A DNA stretch of 49,827 bases, taken from the NCBI GenBank assembly GCA_021789215.1, contig JAJYJS010000003.1, forward strand, positions 1 to 49,827, in the 5' to 3' direction. A model generated the notes under the pieces. The model did no database searches, was not told the DNA's origin, and saw only the letters and a program-made list of their open reading frames with translations. This document shows, one piece after another, positions 41,065 to 48,632 of the stretch. Positions within the stretch are counted from its first letter, which is position 1, and each line of letters begins with the position of its first letter. The stretch is from Nitrospirota bacterium (GTDB taxonomy: Bacteria; Nitrospirota; Thermodesulfovibrionia; Thermodesulfovibrionales; JdFR-88). The position numbers and the translations under genes were made by a program.

Positions 41065-42115
41065 CCTTCCTTAAAAGACTGTTCAGTTTCCTGCTTTCCC
41101 CGGCTATGTCCTTTAACGCCCGGGCGAGCTCTCCCCTGCCTTCCTTTTCGGCCTTGCCGGACCACTCGAGATAGGTCTGCGTATGCTCTTCGTTATGCTC
41201 GTGCCAGTGCTCAAGCAGTATCTTCAGCTTTTCTTCCATCCTGGTCATCGCAATCGCCTCCGTCCGCCCATGACTATGGGGCCCATGACTATGGGCCATA
41301 TCATGGCCGTTCATATGCCCGGCATCAGGGTCACCGTGCTCGTGCGCGCCGTAATGGCTGTGCTCGTGCCTGTACCCGTCATGGTAATGGGCATGCTCAT
41401 GTATGAGGTTCGCCTTCAAAAGGATATCATGTTTGGCCAGTATTCCGGAAGGCGTGTCTTCGGCCAGCACCCTGTGGTCTTCGCCGATTATCACCGCCCG
41501 CTCCGAGATGTCCTGGATTATGTGCAGGTCGTGGGTGGCCGTTATGACCGTTTTCCCGGCCTTCTTCAGCGCCATTACAAGCTCTATAAGCTCCACCTGG
41601 CTCCTTGGGTCGAGCCCGGAGGTGGGCTCATCGAGCAAAAATACATCCGGGTTCGTGGAAAGGCACGTGCCGAGGGCGACCTTCTTCATCTCCCCCCCGC
41701 TCAACTGCCAGGGGGAGCGCTCCCTCAGGTGGGATATGCCAAGGAGGCCAAGGATGTCCTCCGCCCTCTTTTCGGCCTCCGAAACCGGCACCCCGCGCTG
41801 AAGGGGGCCAAAAAGCAGCTCCTCCCAGACGGTGAGCGAAAAGAGCTGGGCCTGAGAGTTCTGGAAAAGCAGCCCCATGCGCGCCCGCGCCGAATCGTCA
41901 AAAACCTCGCCTCCAAACGCCCTGACAGAGCCCGAAGAGGGCTTTGTAAGCCCCTGAAGGATGTAAAGCAGCGTGCTCTTGCCGGAGCCGTTCGTGCCCA
42001 GTATGGTCACGGACTCGCCCTCGTTTACGCAAAGCCCTATGTCTATTAAGGCCTTCTGGCCGCCCCGGTATTCGTAAGACACCCCCTCAAGCTCCAATAT
42101 TTTTACCTGTTTCAT
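41048..42115 (-). CDS. cbiO: ECF-type nickel/cobalt transporter ATPase (CbiO/NikO) with His-rich C-terminal extension
   Basis: 355 aa. Residues 1-235 are a normal CbiO: Walker A 'GTNGSGKST' (40-48), signature 'LSGGE' (138-142), Walker B 'VFLLDEP' (158-164). Residues 239-282 hold 15 His in 44 positions (HEHAHYH, HEHSHYGAHEH, HSHGPHSHG), followed by a helical tail to 355. The extension probably binds Ni2+ or Co2+, as a store or metal sensor on the cytoplasmic face. It energises the transporter with CbiQ and a CbiM-type component. Start overlaps cbiQ by four bases. Confidence 0.93.
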   Translation of the reverse strand: MKQVKILELEGVSYEYRGGQKALIDIGLCVNEGESVTILGTNGSGKSTLLYILQGLTKPSSGSVRAFGGEVFDDSARARMGLLFQNSQAQLFSLTVWEELLFGPLQRGVPVSEAEKRAEDILGLLGISHLRERSPWQLSGGEMKKVALGTCLSTNPDVFLLDEPTSGLDPRSQVELIELVMALKKAGKTVITATHDLHIIQDISERAVIIGEDHRVLAEDTPSGILAKHDILLKANLIHEHAHYHDGYRHEHSHYGAHEHGDPDAGHMNGHDMAHSHGPHSHGRTEAIAMTRMEEKLKILLEHWHEHNEEHTQTYLEWSGKAEKEGRGELARALKDIAGESRKLNSLLRKAKKLL

Positions 42116-43029
42116 GCCAAAACCGCCGTGAGGGCCAGAAGCAGGAGCGCCGCCTCCCTTGCGCCAAAATGAAATTTTTTCTGTCTGTGCTCCCTTATGG
42201 AGTGTCCCGACACGCCCCTTGCCTCCATCGCGAATTTTAGCTCGTCCTTCAGTTCAAGGGCCAGAAGCAGGAGCGCCGCCCCCCGCGCCCCGGCCCACGC
42301 CCGCTCGCGGCCCCCTCCTCTTCCAAGCCCCCTTGCCCTTTGGACGAATATGAACTCCTCAAGCCTCCTGGCAAGGAAATATATGTACCTGTAGCTTACC
42401 GACATGAGCGTTTTCAGAAAACCGGGCGCGAACGAACCGGCGGTCTTTATGAAATCCACGGGCCTCGTCGTAAAAGTGAGCAGGAATATGAGCATGAGGG
42501 AAACGAGCACCCTCAATATAAGCCCAACCGCCGAGAAAAACCCCTGCTCCGTTATGAAAATGCCGGTTTTTGCAAACGCGGCGCCGGGTTTCAAAACCAT
42601 GAGCAGCGGCCTGCCGGGCACTATCAGGTTGAATGCCGCGGGAAGCGCTATGACGGAGGTGAAAAGCAGGGCCGGAAAGAGCCTTTTGAAATATTTTGCA
42701 AGGGGGACCCCCGAAAGCGCCGCGGCCAGGACGCAGAACGCGGCGTAGGGGAGCATCCCTGCCGGGTTTTTCACGAAACTCAGGGCGGCCAGGAGCGCGA
42801 GGATTATAAGCATCTTGACCCTGGGGTCAGTCCCTTGCAAAAACATATTTTTTTTCTTTGAGACCTCCTCATTGAACACCGCGTCATCGAAAAACGAGAG
42901 CACGGACTTCAGTGTGCGCTCCAGGACGGGCCGCTTCCCGGAAAGGTTTTTTCCCCCTCCCCGTCCGGGCTCCCTGAGGCAGAGCCAGCCGGGGATTTCT
43001 TTCTCCGCCGCGCCCCTATTTGTCTCCAT
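42112..43029 (-). CDS. cbiQ: ECF transporter transmembrane component CbiQ/NikQ
   Basis: 305 aa from ATG 43029; a TTG at 43065 would add 12 Lys-rich residues inside the upstream gene. An N-terminal hydrophilic region of about 60 residues precedes five or so TM helices. The coupling motifs near the C-terminus are 'LEEFIFVQRARGLGRG' and 'FAMEARGVSG', equivalents of the two Ala-Arg-Gly helices that contact the ATPase. It couples CbiO to the metal-capture proteins. Overlaps the PDGLE-type gene by 14 bp. Confidence 0.9.
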   Translation of the reverse strand: METNRGAAEKEIPGWLCLREPGRGGGKNLSGKRPVLERTLKSVLSFFDDAVFNEEVSKKKNMFLQGTDPRVKMLIILALLAALSFVKNPAGMLPYAAFCVLAAALSGVPLAKYFKRLFPALLFTSVIALPAAFNLIVPGRPLLMVLKPGAAFAKTGIFITEQGFFSAVGLILRVLVSLMLIFLLTFTTRPVDFIKTAGSFAPGFLKTLMSVSYRYIYFLARRLEEFIFVQRARGLGRGGGRERAWAGARGAALLLLALELKDELKFAMEARGVSGHSIREHRQKKFHFGAREAALLLLALTAVLA

Positions 43030-43375
43030 TTTCCCTGTCTTTTTCTTTTTTGCCTTTTCCGGCAAAAGAGAGCGCCTTGCCGATTAGAAACGAGACCGCA
43101 ACAACAATGGCAACCCCGGCCGCCGCCGAGACCAGATATCCCGCGTAAGCCCCAAGCCCGTGCACCTCATAGTCCGGCAGAATGGTTTTATTTCCCCAAA
43201 GGCCGCTGGTCCTCTCTAGCCCGCGCGGGACGTACCCGATGATATTTTTAATCCCGTCCGCCGCCCATTCGCCCCAGGCCCCGCCAGCGCCGAAACGCTC
43301 CGGCAGCCACAGGCCAAGGGGGACAAGCAGCACCAGTATGACAACGGGAACCCAGAGTTTCTTATTCCATTTCAT
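43016..43375 (-). CDS. NikN/CbiN-like (PDGLE-type) accessory membrane subunit
   Basis: 119 aa. Two TM helices flank an extracytoplasmic loop with 'LPDYEVHGLGAYAGY', which matches the PDGLE/NikN class. These proteins assist metal capture with CbiM/NikM. ATG overlaps the nikM stop (4 bp). The C-terminus is Lys-rich. Confidence 0.82.
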   Translation of the reverse strand: MKWNKKLWVPVVILVLLVPLGLWLPERFGAGGAWGEWAADGIKNIIGYVPRGLERTSGLWGNKTILPDYEVHGLGAYAGYLVSAAAGVAIVVAVSFLIGKALSFAGKGKKEKDRENGDK

Positions 43376-44046
43376 GTCCTTGTCCTCACAAGCTCCGGAT
43401 GGGCCTTAAGGATATACGCAAGGCTGAGCACGGTAAAGGCCGCCTCCACGAAGCCAAAAACGGTCAGGTGCCCTGCCATTAAGGCGGGGATTGTGACCTT
43501 GAGCGGGAAGGGGTTGTAAAGCGGCCTGCCGTCGGCCCCCTTATACATTATTGTCTGCACGCCAAGCTCCACGGCCGTAAGGAGGGCCGAGACGTTGATG
43601 CCGAAATATGCCCCGCACCCGGCGGAAAAGAGCAGTCTTTTCCTGGACGCTCCGCCCGCGGAAACAAGCCTGTAGAGCATATAGCCCGCGAACGCCCCTG
43701 CAAACGCCATGTTGAAGCAGTTTGCGCCGAGGGTGGTTATCCCGCCGTCGCCGAAGACAAGCGCCTGGACGGCCAGCGCGATCGAGAGCGATATGAAGGC
43801 CGCCCATGGGCCGAGCACTATCGCAAGGAGGACGGCCCCGGTCGCGTGGCCGGAGGTGCCGCCCACAACCGGGACGTTGAACATCATTATGACAAAACTC
43901 AGTGCGGCCCCCAGCGCCAGCAGGGGCACCTCGGCCGCCTTGAACGTCTTTTTCAACCTCTTGGATGCCACAACCCACAAGCCCGCCGTGGCGGCCCATA
44001 ATCCGCCGTATGTTGCAGGCCCAAGATAGCCGTCCGGGATATGCAT
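43372..44046 (-). CDS. nikM: Nickel/cobalt substrate-capture protein CbiM/NikM (NikR-linked copy)
   Basis: 224 aa, about seven TM helices. It begins 'MHIPDGYLGP', where the N-terminal Met-His and further His residues coordinate the metal in studied CbiM/NikM. 'VVGGTSGHATGAVL' and 'GDGGITTLGANCFNMA' are family landmarks. No signal peptide precedes MH, unlike the second copy at 45821-46573. It lies between an outer-membrane protein gene and the PDGLE-type gene in the operon headed by nikR, which points to nickel. Confidence 0.92.
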   Translation of the reverse strand: MHIPDGYLGPATYGGLWAATAGLWVVASKRLKKTFKAAEVPLLALGAALSFVIMMFNVPVVGGTSGHATGAVLLAIVLGPWAAFISLSIALAVQALVFGDGGITTLGANCFNMAFAGAFAGYMLYRLVSAGGASRKRLLFSAGCGAYFGINVSALLTAVELGVQTIMYKGADGRPLYNPFPLKVTIPALMAGHLTVFGFVEAAFTVLSLAYILKAHPELVRTRT

Positions 44047-44049
44047 GGG

Positions 44050-44808
44050 CTAGAACCTCCTCGTGAATGCGGAAAGGAGCTGATAGTCCGGCTCATCGCC
44101 GCCGATGCCGCCCTTCACCCCAAGGTCAATGTCAATGTCCCTGGTGACCGAATAGACGATGCCCCCAAGTATGAAGCTGTCCGGGGTAACACTCACTCTG
44201 GCCGGGTTCGTGCGTGTGCCGATGTTGCCCACCAGAAGAACATCCTCTTTCAGTTCGTATGTTGCGGCCAGGGAAACATCAAACAGGTTTTCGTCCTCAT
44301 CCGCCGGGTTGGACGCCCTTACGTAGCCGGCATTGACATAGAAAGTCCAGGGCCTTTCCTCCAGCCCGCCGATGAGGCTTACCGAGTAGTTCAGCCTGCC
44401 CGTGCCAAGTCCCCTTGAGGCCTCCCCCGCCGGGATGCTTATCCCCGGTTTCACCGCCAGGGCGACCGGCCCGTTCTCGTAAAACCTCCATTTTACCTCG
44501 GCGGTAACATCGGAGAGCCCCCGCTCCGTCGTCCCGTCATGCACGTAAACGTAAGGCACGGTAAGCACTATGTCGGCATTGCGGGCAACGCCGTATGAAT
44601 AGATAGACTTGAAATCGTATTCCTCCTGGGTGCTGCCTTCCTCCCGGTTGTGCGAATACTCCGCGTCGAACTCGATCTGGCTTTTCCGCAGGCCTTGCGT
44701 TTCCGGATCATCGGTTACAAGCGGGTGCATGGCAAACGAATTCCCTGCTGAAAAAACCGTAACGATGAAGCAGATGATTAAAACCGGGCTTTTTCTTTTA
44801 GTCATCAT
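44050..44808 (-). CDS. Predicted outer-membrane beta-barrel protein in the nickel operon
   Basis: 252 aa. A Sec signal peptide (about 1-26, ending 'NSFAMHPLVTDDPETQG') is followed by alternating amphipathic strands and a C-terminal aromatic residue (Phe252), as in outer-membrane barrels. 'VTDDPETQG' and the strand pattern resemble the MetA-pathway phenol-degradation-like family (PF13557), a loosely defined group. Its place between nikR and nikM suggests outer-membrane passage of nickel or a chelate; this is inferred. Two adjacent ATG codons start the gene. Confidence 0.75.
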   Translation of the reverse strand: MMTKRKSPVLIICFIVTVFSAGNSFAMHPLVTDDPETQGLRKSQIEFDAEYSHNREEGSTQEEYDFKSIYSYGVARNADIVLTVPYVYVHDGTTERGLSDVTAEVKWRFYENGPVALAVKPGISIPAGEASRGLGTGRLNYSVSLIGGLEERPWTFYVNAGYVRASNPADEDENLFDVSLAATYELKEDVLLVGNIGTRTNPARVSVTPDSFILGGIVYSVTRDIDIDLGVKGGIGGDEPDYQLLSAFTRRF

Positions 44809-44833
44809 GGAATTAAATCCCCTTGTCCGTTTT

Positions 44834-45250
44834 TCATTTCAGATTGCTGCCGGTTGTGGTCAGCGTGAGCTTCCCGTGCTTCACCCCGCGGGTGCCTATT
44901 AGCCTGTCCGCAATGGATTTCAGGTCGCGGGCAGGCCCCTTGGCCACGATGACCTCCAGGCAGTTATGCTCATCCAGGTGCACGTGCAGGCTCGAAAGTA
45001 TGGCCTTGTGGAAATGGTGCTGAAGGTCCGTGAGGTTGTCGGCCAGTTCCCTCGTCTCGTGGTTATAAACAAGGATTATGGCGCCCACCGCCTCGCCGCC
45101 GCCCTCCTCCACATCCTCCTGCACGATGCTGTCCCTTATCAGGTCTCTTATGGCCTCGCTGCGGCTGCCGTAGCCCTTGCCCTTTATGATGGAGTCAAAC
45201 CTCCTCAACAGCTCTTCATCCAGAGATATGCCAAAACGTGTCGTCCCCAT
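44834..45250 (-). CDS. nikR: Nickel-responsive regulator NikR
   Basis: 138 aa, full length. N-terminal ribbon-helix-helix ('[15 protein letters not shown]...[14 protein letters not shown]'). C-terminal ACT-like nickel domain with ligands in '[23 protein letters not shown]': the HVHLD His pair and the Cys of NCLE match the square-planar Ni2+ site (His76, His87, His89, Cys95 in E. coli). It represses nickel uptake when nickel is plentiful. First gene of the nikR-OMP-nikM-N-Q-O unit. Confidence 0.96.
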   Translation of the reverse strand: MGTTRFGISLDEELLRRFDSIIKGKGYGSRSEAIRDLIRDSIVQEDVEEGGGEAVGAIILVYNHETRELADNLTDLQHHFHKAILSSLHVHLDEHNCLEVIVAKGPARDLKSIADRLIGTRGVKHGKLTLTTTGSNLK

Positions 45251-45267
45251 TTCCGCCCTTCCTATTT

Positions 45268-45294
45268 GTGCTACTTTTTTTAAAAAAGTGCTAC
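45268..45294. promoter_or_regulatory. Direct repeat GTGCTAC x 2 before nikR, candidate NikR site
   Basis: GTGCTAC occurs at 45268-45274 and 45288-45294, 13 bp apart, flanking a T/A-rich palindromic centre (CTTTTTTTAAAAAAG-like). Half-sites resemble the GTGTTAC words described for NikR operators in some non-enteric bacteria, but here they are direct, not inverted. They lie 18-44 bp before the nikR ATG. Confidence 0.45.
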
Positions 45295-45300
45295 GGTATT

Positions 45301-45555
45301 TTACCGCCTCGCTGTAAAAATTTCAACAAGGGCTTGCCGCATGCCGTTTATTGCCTGAAGGACGTAATCATATCCCTCTTCTGTATGGGGGATGGTGCAG
45401 TTGGAGCAGTCTTTTACCCCGTTTTTCAAGGTGAAGTCCCCGCCGCAGTCAAGCAGATAGAGGGGGCACCAGCAAAAAAGGCACGACTTCCATTCCTCAA
45501 GGTCATGGCACGGGAAAAAACCGCAGTCCCGGTGCACGAAATACTTGTAGTTCAT
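45301..45555 (-). CDS. Cysteine-rich small domain protein (PF04071-like)
   Basis: 84 aa from ATG 45555. Nine Cys and several His are arranged as 'CGFFPCH', '[16 protein letters not shown]' and '[10 protein letters not shown]', the pattern of the cysteine-rich small domain often found next to cobalamin or metal-uptake genes. It probably binds a metal ion, perhaps Co or Ni in the cytoplasm. The start overlaps the upstream stop (ATGA), so it is the last gene of the riboswitch-controlled unit. Confidence 0.85.
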   Translation of the reverse strand: MNYKYFVHRDCGFFPCHDLEEWKSCLFCWCPLYLLDCGGDFTLKNGVKDCSNCTIPHTEEGYDYVLQAINGMRQALVEIFTARR

Positions 45556-45824
45556 TGCGTGCCGCCAGCCGGCCTTTTTTCGGCGAAAAGGACCCTGTAC
45601 GTATAGCCAAGCACAAAGCCCCCGGCTACGCCTGCCACCAGGAACACAAACAGGAGCATATCGCCCTTGTCGGTGTTTATGAGGGGCAGGGAGGCGGCCC
45701 TGCCGTGCTCCCCCGCAATTTTCTCCACAACCGTCTCGTCCACGCCCTTCCATTGGCCCCCAAAGGAGAGTGCAGGCAGGAGCAGCATGAGGAGTAAAAA
45801 AACCATCGATACTATCTTTTTCAT
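45552..45824 (-). CDS. Small CbiN-like membrane protein of the cobalt transporter
   Basis: 90 aa. An N-terminal hydrophobic segment or signal (about 3-21), a short extracytoplasmic part ('VDETVVEKIAGEHGR', 'LPLINTDKGD'), and one TM helix (about 56-78). The two-helix layout and position directly after cbiM match CbiN-type accessory subunits. Both ends overlap neighbours by four bases (ATGA). Confidence 0.75.
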   Translation of the reverse strand: MKKIVSMVFLLLMLLLPALSFGGQWKGVDETVVEKIAGEHGRAASLPLINTDKGDMLLFVFLVAGVAGGFVLGYTYRVLFAEKRPAGGTQ

Positions 45825-46573
45825 GCCGCCGCCCCCTCTTTTTTCATGACGTTCAGTTTCACAAGTATGTCCGGCCGCTTCCTCGACAGGAGGATTACCA
45901 TCCCCGCCGTGCCGAACCCCTCCAGTATCCCAAGCGGGAGCTGCGTGGGCACGAACGCCACGGCTATCTTTATGAAAAGCGGCATGAACGGGTCGTGCCC
46001 CCTTATGCCGCTTGCAAGCTCGAAGGATGTCGTAAGATATGTCATCCAGTCCGCGAGGAGACCGGCGGCAAACCCTGCCGGGAACAGGCCCACGCGGAAA
46101 AACCCCCTCAGGGCCTTGAACACCACGTATCCGGTTAGGGAACCCACAATCCCCATGGAGAAGAGGTTGGCGCCAAGGGTGCTTATGCCGCCGTGGGCAA
46201 GGAAGAGGGCCTGCAACAGGAGCGCTACCAGCGCCACCAGGATGCTTATCCCCGGCCCCAGAAGTATGCCCGATATCCCCGTGCCGCACGGATGGGAGCA
46301 GGTGCCCGCCGTGGGCACCGGGATGGGCATTGCCGAGATGATGAACACCATTGCCGCCATCAGCCCGACAAGCGGCTTGAACGAAAGGTCAGCGCCGGAG
46401 AGTTTTTTGAGCCTCCAAAGCCCGTACAGCACAAACGGCGCGGACGCCGCGTACCAGAGGAGACACCAGTCCAGGGGCAGTATCCCCTCCGATATGTGCA
46501 TGGCATACGCGCTGCCAGGCAGCAGAAACAAGGCCAGAAACAGGACGGAAAAAAGCCGGGTACGAAATCTCAT
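45821..46573 (-). CDS. cbiM: Cobalt substrate-capture protein CbiM (B12-riboswitch-controlled copy)
   Basis: 250 aa from ATG 46573, preceded by AAGGAGAT at 8 nt. A signal peptide (1-24, ending 'GSAYA') precedes 'MHISEGILP', so cleavage would expose the Met-His metal ligand. 'PVPTAGTCSHPCGTGIS' and 'HGGISTLGANLFSMG' are typical of CbiM. It lies directly behind a cobalamin riboswitch and terminator, which indicates cobalt for B12 synthesis. No cbiQO follows in this unit; the only visible ones are behind nikM. Confidence 0.93.
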   Translation of the reverse strand: MRFRTRLFSVLFLALFLLPGSAYAMHISEGILPLDWCLLWYAASAPFVLYGLWRLKKLSGADLSFKPLVGLMAAMVFIISAMPIPVPTAGTCSHPCGTGISGILLGPGISILVALVALLLQALFLAHGGISTLGANLFSMGIVGSLTGYVVFKALRGFFRVGLFPAGFAAGLLADWMTYLTTSFELASGIRGHDPFMPLFIKIAVAFVPTQLPLGILEGFGTAGMVILLSRKRPDILVKLNVMKKEGAAA

Positions 46574-46611
46574 CTTGAAAATCTCCTTTCCTTGAAAAAG
46601 TTTTCCGAAAA

Positions 46612-46655
46612 TAAAACAAAAAAATCCCGATGGGCCTGAAAAAAGCCCATCGGGA
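46612..46655 (-). terminator. Intrinsic terminator, expression platform of the cobalamin riboswitch
   Basis: On the minus strand, TCCCGATGGGC (46655-46645) pairs with GCCCATCGGGA (46635-46625) and is followed by a T-run. It lies between the riboswitch aptamer and cbiM, so B12 binding should stop transcription before cbiM. Confidence 0.88.
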
Positions 46656-46741
46656 TTGCACCCAGTTTGCTTCATCCCTGCGGGGCGGATTTACCTTCCG
46701 TCCCTGCCACCTTCTTCGCGCGCGAAGGTTTTTTTCTAAAA

Positions 46742-46920
46742 GCCCGCAGGTAGGTCTTCTGGCTCCCGGATCATCCTCACCCCCGCCTTCCCATGCCCCT
46801 CATGGGGCACAGTGGCTTTGCTGGAGGTTTTTGTCCCCGGTTACAGCGGCGGGACCGCTCCCGATTCGCACGGGATTCCCTGTTATGCCCCCCCAAGGAG
46901 GCGCCTGCAAGCCGAAACTC
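46742..46920 (-). ncRNA. Cobalamin (adenosylcobalamin-type) riboswitch
   Basis: On the minus strand the conserved elements appear in order: a GGCGCC...TGGGGGGGCATAACAGGGAA arm (quoted in pieces), AATCCCGTGCGAATCGGGAG, the CGGTCCCGCCGCTGTAACCG core, a GCCACTG segment with a variable hairpin GCCCCATGAGGGGC, and the B12 box AGCCAGAAGACCTACCTGC. A promoter lies directly upstream and a terminator downstream. It controls cbiM and two small genes. The exact 5' and 3' edges are approximate. Confidence 0.93.
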
Positions 46921-46927
46921 GGTCTTG

Positions 46928-46956
46928 ATTAAACCACGGGCAAACGGAAATGTCAA
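46928..46956 (-). promoter_or_regulatory. Promoter of the riboswitch-cbiM unit
   Basis: On the minus strand, TTGACA (46956-46951), an exact 17-bp spacer and TTTAAT (46933-46928). The predicted start near 46921 coincides with the 5' end of the riboswitch. Confidence 0.7.
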
Positions 46957-47027
46957 CACCACCGGCAAAAAAGTGCTGGAAATGCGGGCTGGTTATGGCC
47001 GGGGCCATCTGTTATAATAAATCCGGA

Positions 47028-47210
47028 ATGGGATTTCTGAATAAGATAGCGTCTTTCTTCACATCCGGAGAGGACACCGCGCCTGCCGCGCAGAGGCCCG
47101 GCAGGAACGGCCTCTGCTGGTGCGGGAGCGGCAGGAAATACAAGAAATGCCACCTCGAAGAGGACGAAAAAAAGCTCGCCAAGAAGTATACGGCTTCCTG
47201 CAAGACCTGA
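47028..47210 (+). CDS. SEC-C motif mini-protein
   Basis: 60 aa from ATG 47028. The C-terminal half is a SEC-C zinc motif, 'GLCWCGSGRKYKKCH' (CxCxnCH). This motif is found at the end of SecA and in small stand-alone proteins of unknown role. The N-terminal half is a short amphipathic helix plus linker. TATAAT (47013-47018) ends 9 nt before the ATG and no Shine-Dalgarno is visible. Confidence 0.8.
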   Translation: MGFLNKIASFFTSGEDTAPAAQRPGRNGLCWCGSGRKYKKCHLEEDEKKLAKKYTASCKT

Positions 47211-47300
47211 AACACCTCCCAGGGCTGAGTTCAGCCCCCCCCCAAAAACAGAATTTTTCTCTTTGATTACCCGGTCCTTTCCAGGCTTAAAAAACGCTAA

Positions 47301-48614
47301 TCAGCTTTCCAGTTTTTCAGCAAGATTCGGGGCCGGAGTGAAAATGAATTTCTTTCCTTCCTTTCGCATTTCAAGCAGGCCCATGTCTTTAAGAGCAAGC
47401 AGGTCCGTGCGGGCGGTCTGGTAAGTAACCCCATGGACATTGGAATGGGTCTCGATAGTGAAGACCTCCTGCGGTTTTTCAAGTGCGCTTGCCAGCAGCG
47501 TTCTCTGCCGGAAATTTAATGTCGGATACCTAAGCGCAAAACGGTATGCGCGTTTTTTCTCCTTCTGTTTCCGTTTGATGTATGCATTTAATTCCTCTAT
47601 CGTTTTATGTATCGCCATAAGATTATACATAATGAAATATGTGGCATCGTTATCGTCGATTTCGGAATAGAGAAAGGCCCTGTAATACTGGGCGCGGGCG
47701 CTAAGGATAGCCGTTGATACGGAAAGATATTCAAAGAACCAGTATTTATGCTTCAGCATGTACCAATAAAAAAGCGCCCTTGCGGTACGTCCATTACCGT
47801 CCATAAAGGGGTGGACATAAGCAATCCAGAAATGGATCAATATTGCCTTAATGACAGGATTAACGAACTCATTTTCGTTTTCCATGTTTATAAAATCACA
47901 AAGTTCCTGCATTGAAGCAGAAACACTCGAAGCCGGAGGCGGAACGTGCAGGACTTTTTGCCCATCATCAAAAACGTGTATTTCTCCGTCTTCAGGCGCC
48001 CTGAACCGGCCTTCCCATGCCGGGTCATCAAGAGTATCTTTGGTCATAGATGTATGGATTTTAGTTATCAGGTCTATCGAGAGTGGCTCTTTGGTATGCT
48101 CTTTTATCTCCTGCATTGAAATGTAGTTGTTATATATCATCTGCTCCGCGCGGTCTTTTGGTTTTCTGCCTGTCTGGAGCATTCCTTTTGCGACAACTCT
48201 AGTGGTAACCGCCCCCTCAATCTGGCTCGATGATATAGCCTCATCGAGCAACGAGTTAATCATGTAGCCGCGTTTCTCTTCCGCAATAACGGAAGAATCT
48301 TCCACCAGAATAGATCCGCCCGCCTGCTGGTCGATATAATGAAGTTCTCTGAGGACGCTATCAGGCTGCCAGTAGCCAAACTTCTTTCCTTTGGGATCAG
48401 CCAGAGGTATATACCTGGTATGGATAATTCTAGACAACTTAACCATAGCCCAGACCTGTTCAGGCGTTATCCCTTCCGGCATGGGTTGATATTTCAGATC
48501 GTCCCAGTACAGGTATTCATTATTTGCTTTTATGACTAAATCCCTTGTTTTAATTAAATCATCAGGGATAAGGGGAGTCTCTGTCCAGCTCGGTGCTTTT
48601 TCAGGTATTTTCAC
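47301..48614 (-). CDS. Fic-domain protein (class II, N-terminal inhibitory helix) with C-terminal winged helix
   Basis: 437 aa from GTG 48614; a TTG at 48632 would add six residues but lacks a ribosome site. An inhibitory (S/T)xxxE(G/N) helix, 'SSSQIEGA', precedes the Fic core. The catalytic motif is complete: 'HPFMDGNGRTARALFYW'. A C-terminal HTH ('ETHSNVHGVTYQTARTDLLAL') follows. Such proteins AMPylate targets once the inhibitory Glu is displaced. The gene is visibly A+T-richer than its neighbours and sits behind an A+T-rich repeat-laden region, suggesting recent transfer. Confidence 0.93.
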   Translation of the reverse strand: MKIPEKAPSWTETPLIPDDLIKTRDLVIKANNEYLYWDDLKYQPMPEGITPEQVWAMVKLSRIIHTRYIPLADPKGKKFGYWQPDSVLRELHYIDQQAGGSILVEDSSVIAEEKRGYMINSLLDEAISSSQIEGAVTTRVVAKGMLQTGRKPKDRAEQMIYNNYISMQEIKEHTKEPLSIDLITKIHTSMTKDTLDDPAWEGRFRAPEDGEIHVFDDGQKVLHVPPPASSVSASMQELCDFINMENENEFVNPVIKAILIHFWIAYVHPFMDGNGRTARALFYWYMLKHKYWFFEYLSVSTAILSARAQYYRAFLYSEIDDNDATYFIMYNLMAIHKTIEELNAYIKRKQKEKKRAYRFALRYPTLNFRQRTLLASALEKPQEVFTIETHSNVHGVTYQTARTDLLALKDMGLLEMRKEGKKFIFTPAPNLAEKLES

Positions 48615-48632
48615 TAAGATCGGCCCCCCCAA

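Noticed and set aside
45552-46289. Long (245-codon) minus-strand frame extending the small CbiN-like gene upstream
   Set aside because: The extension is out of frame over cbiM. The real start is ATG 45824, which overlaps the cbiM stop as ATGA.
46710-46735. Plus-strand terminator (CTTCGCGCGCGAAG with T-run) inside the riboswitch leader
   Set aside because: There is no plus-strand gene before it. It more probably belongs to the folding of the minus-strand leader between aptamer and terminator.
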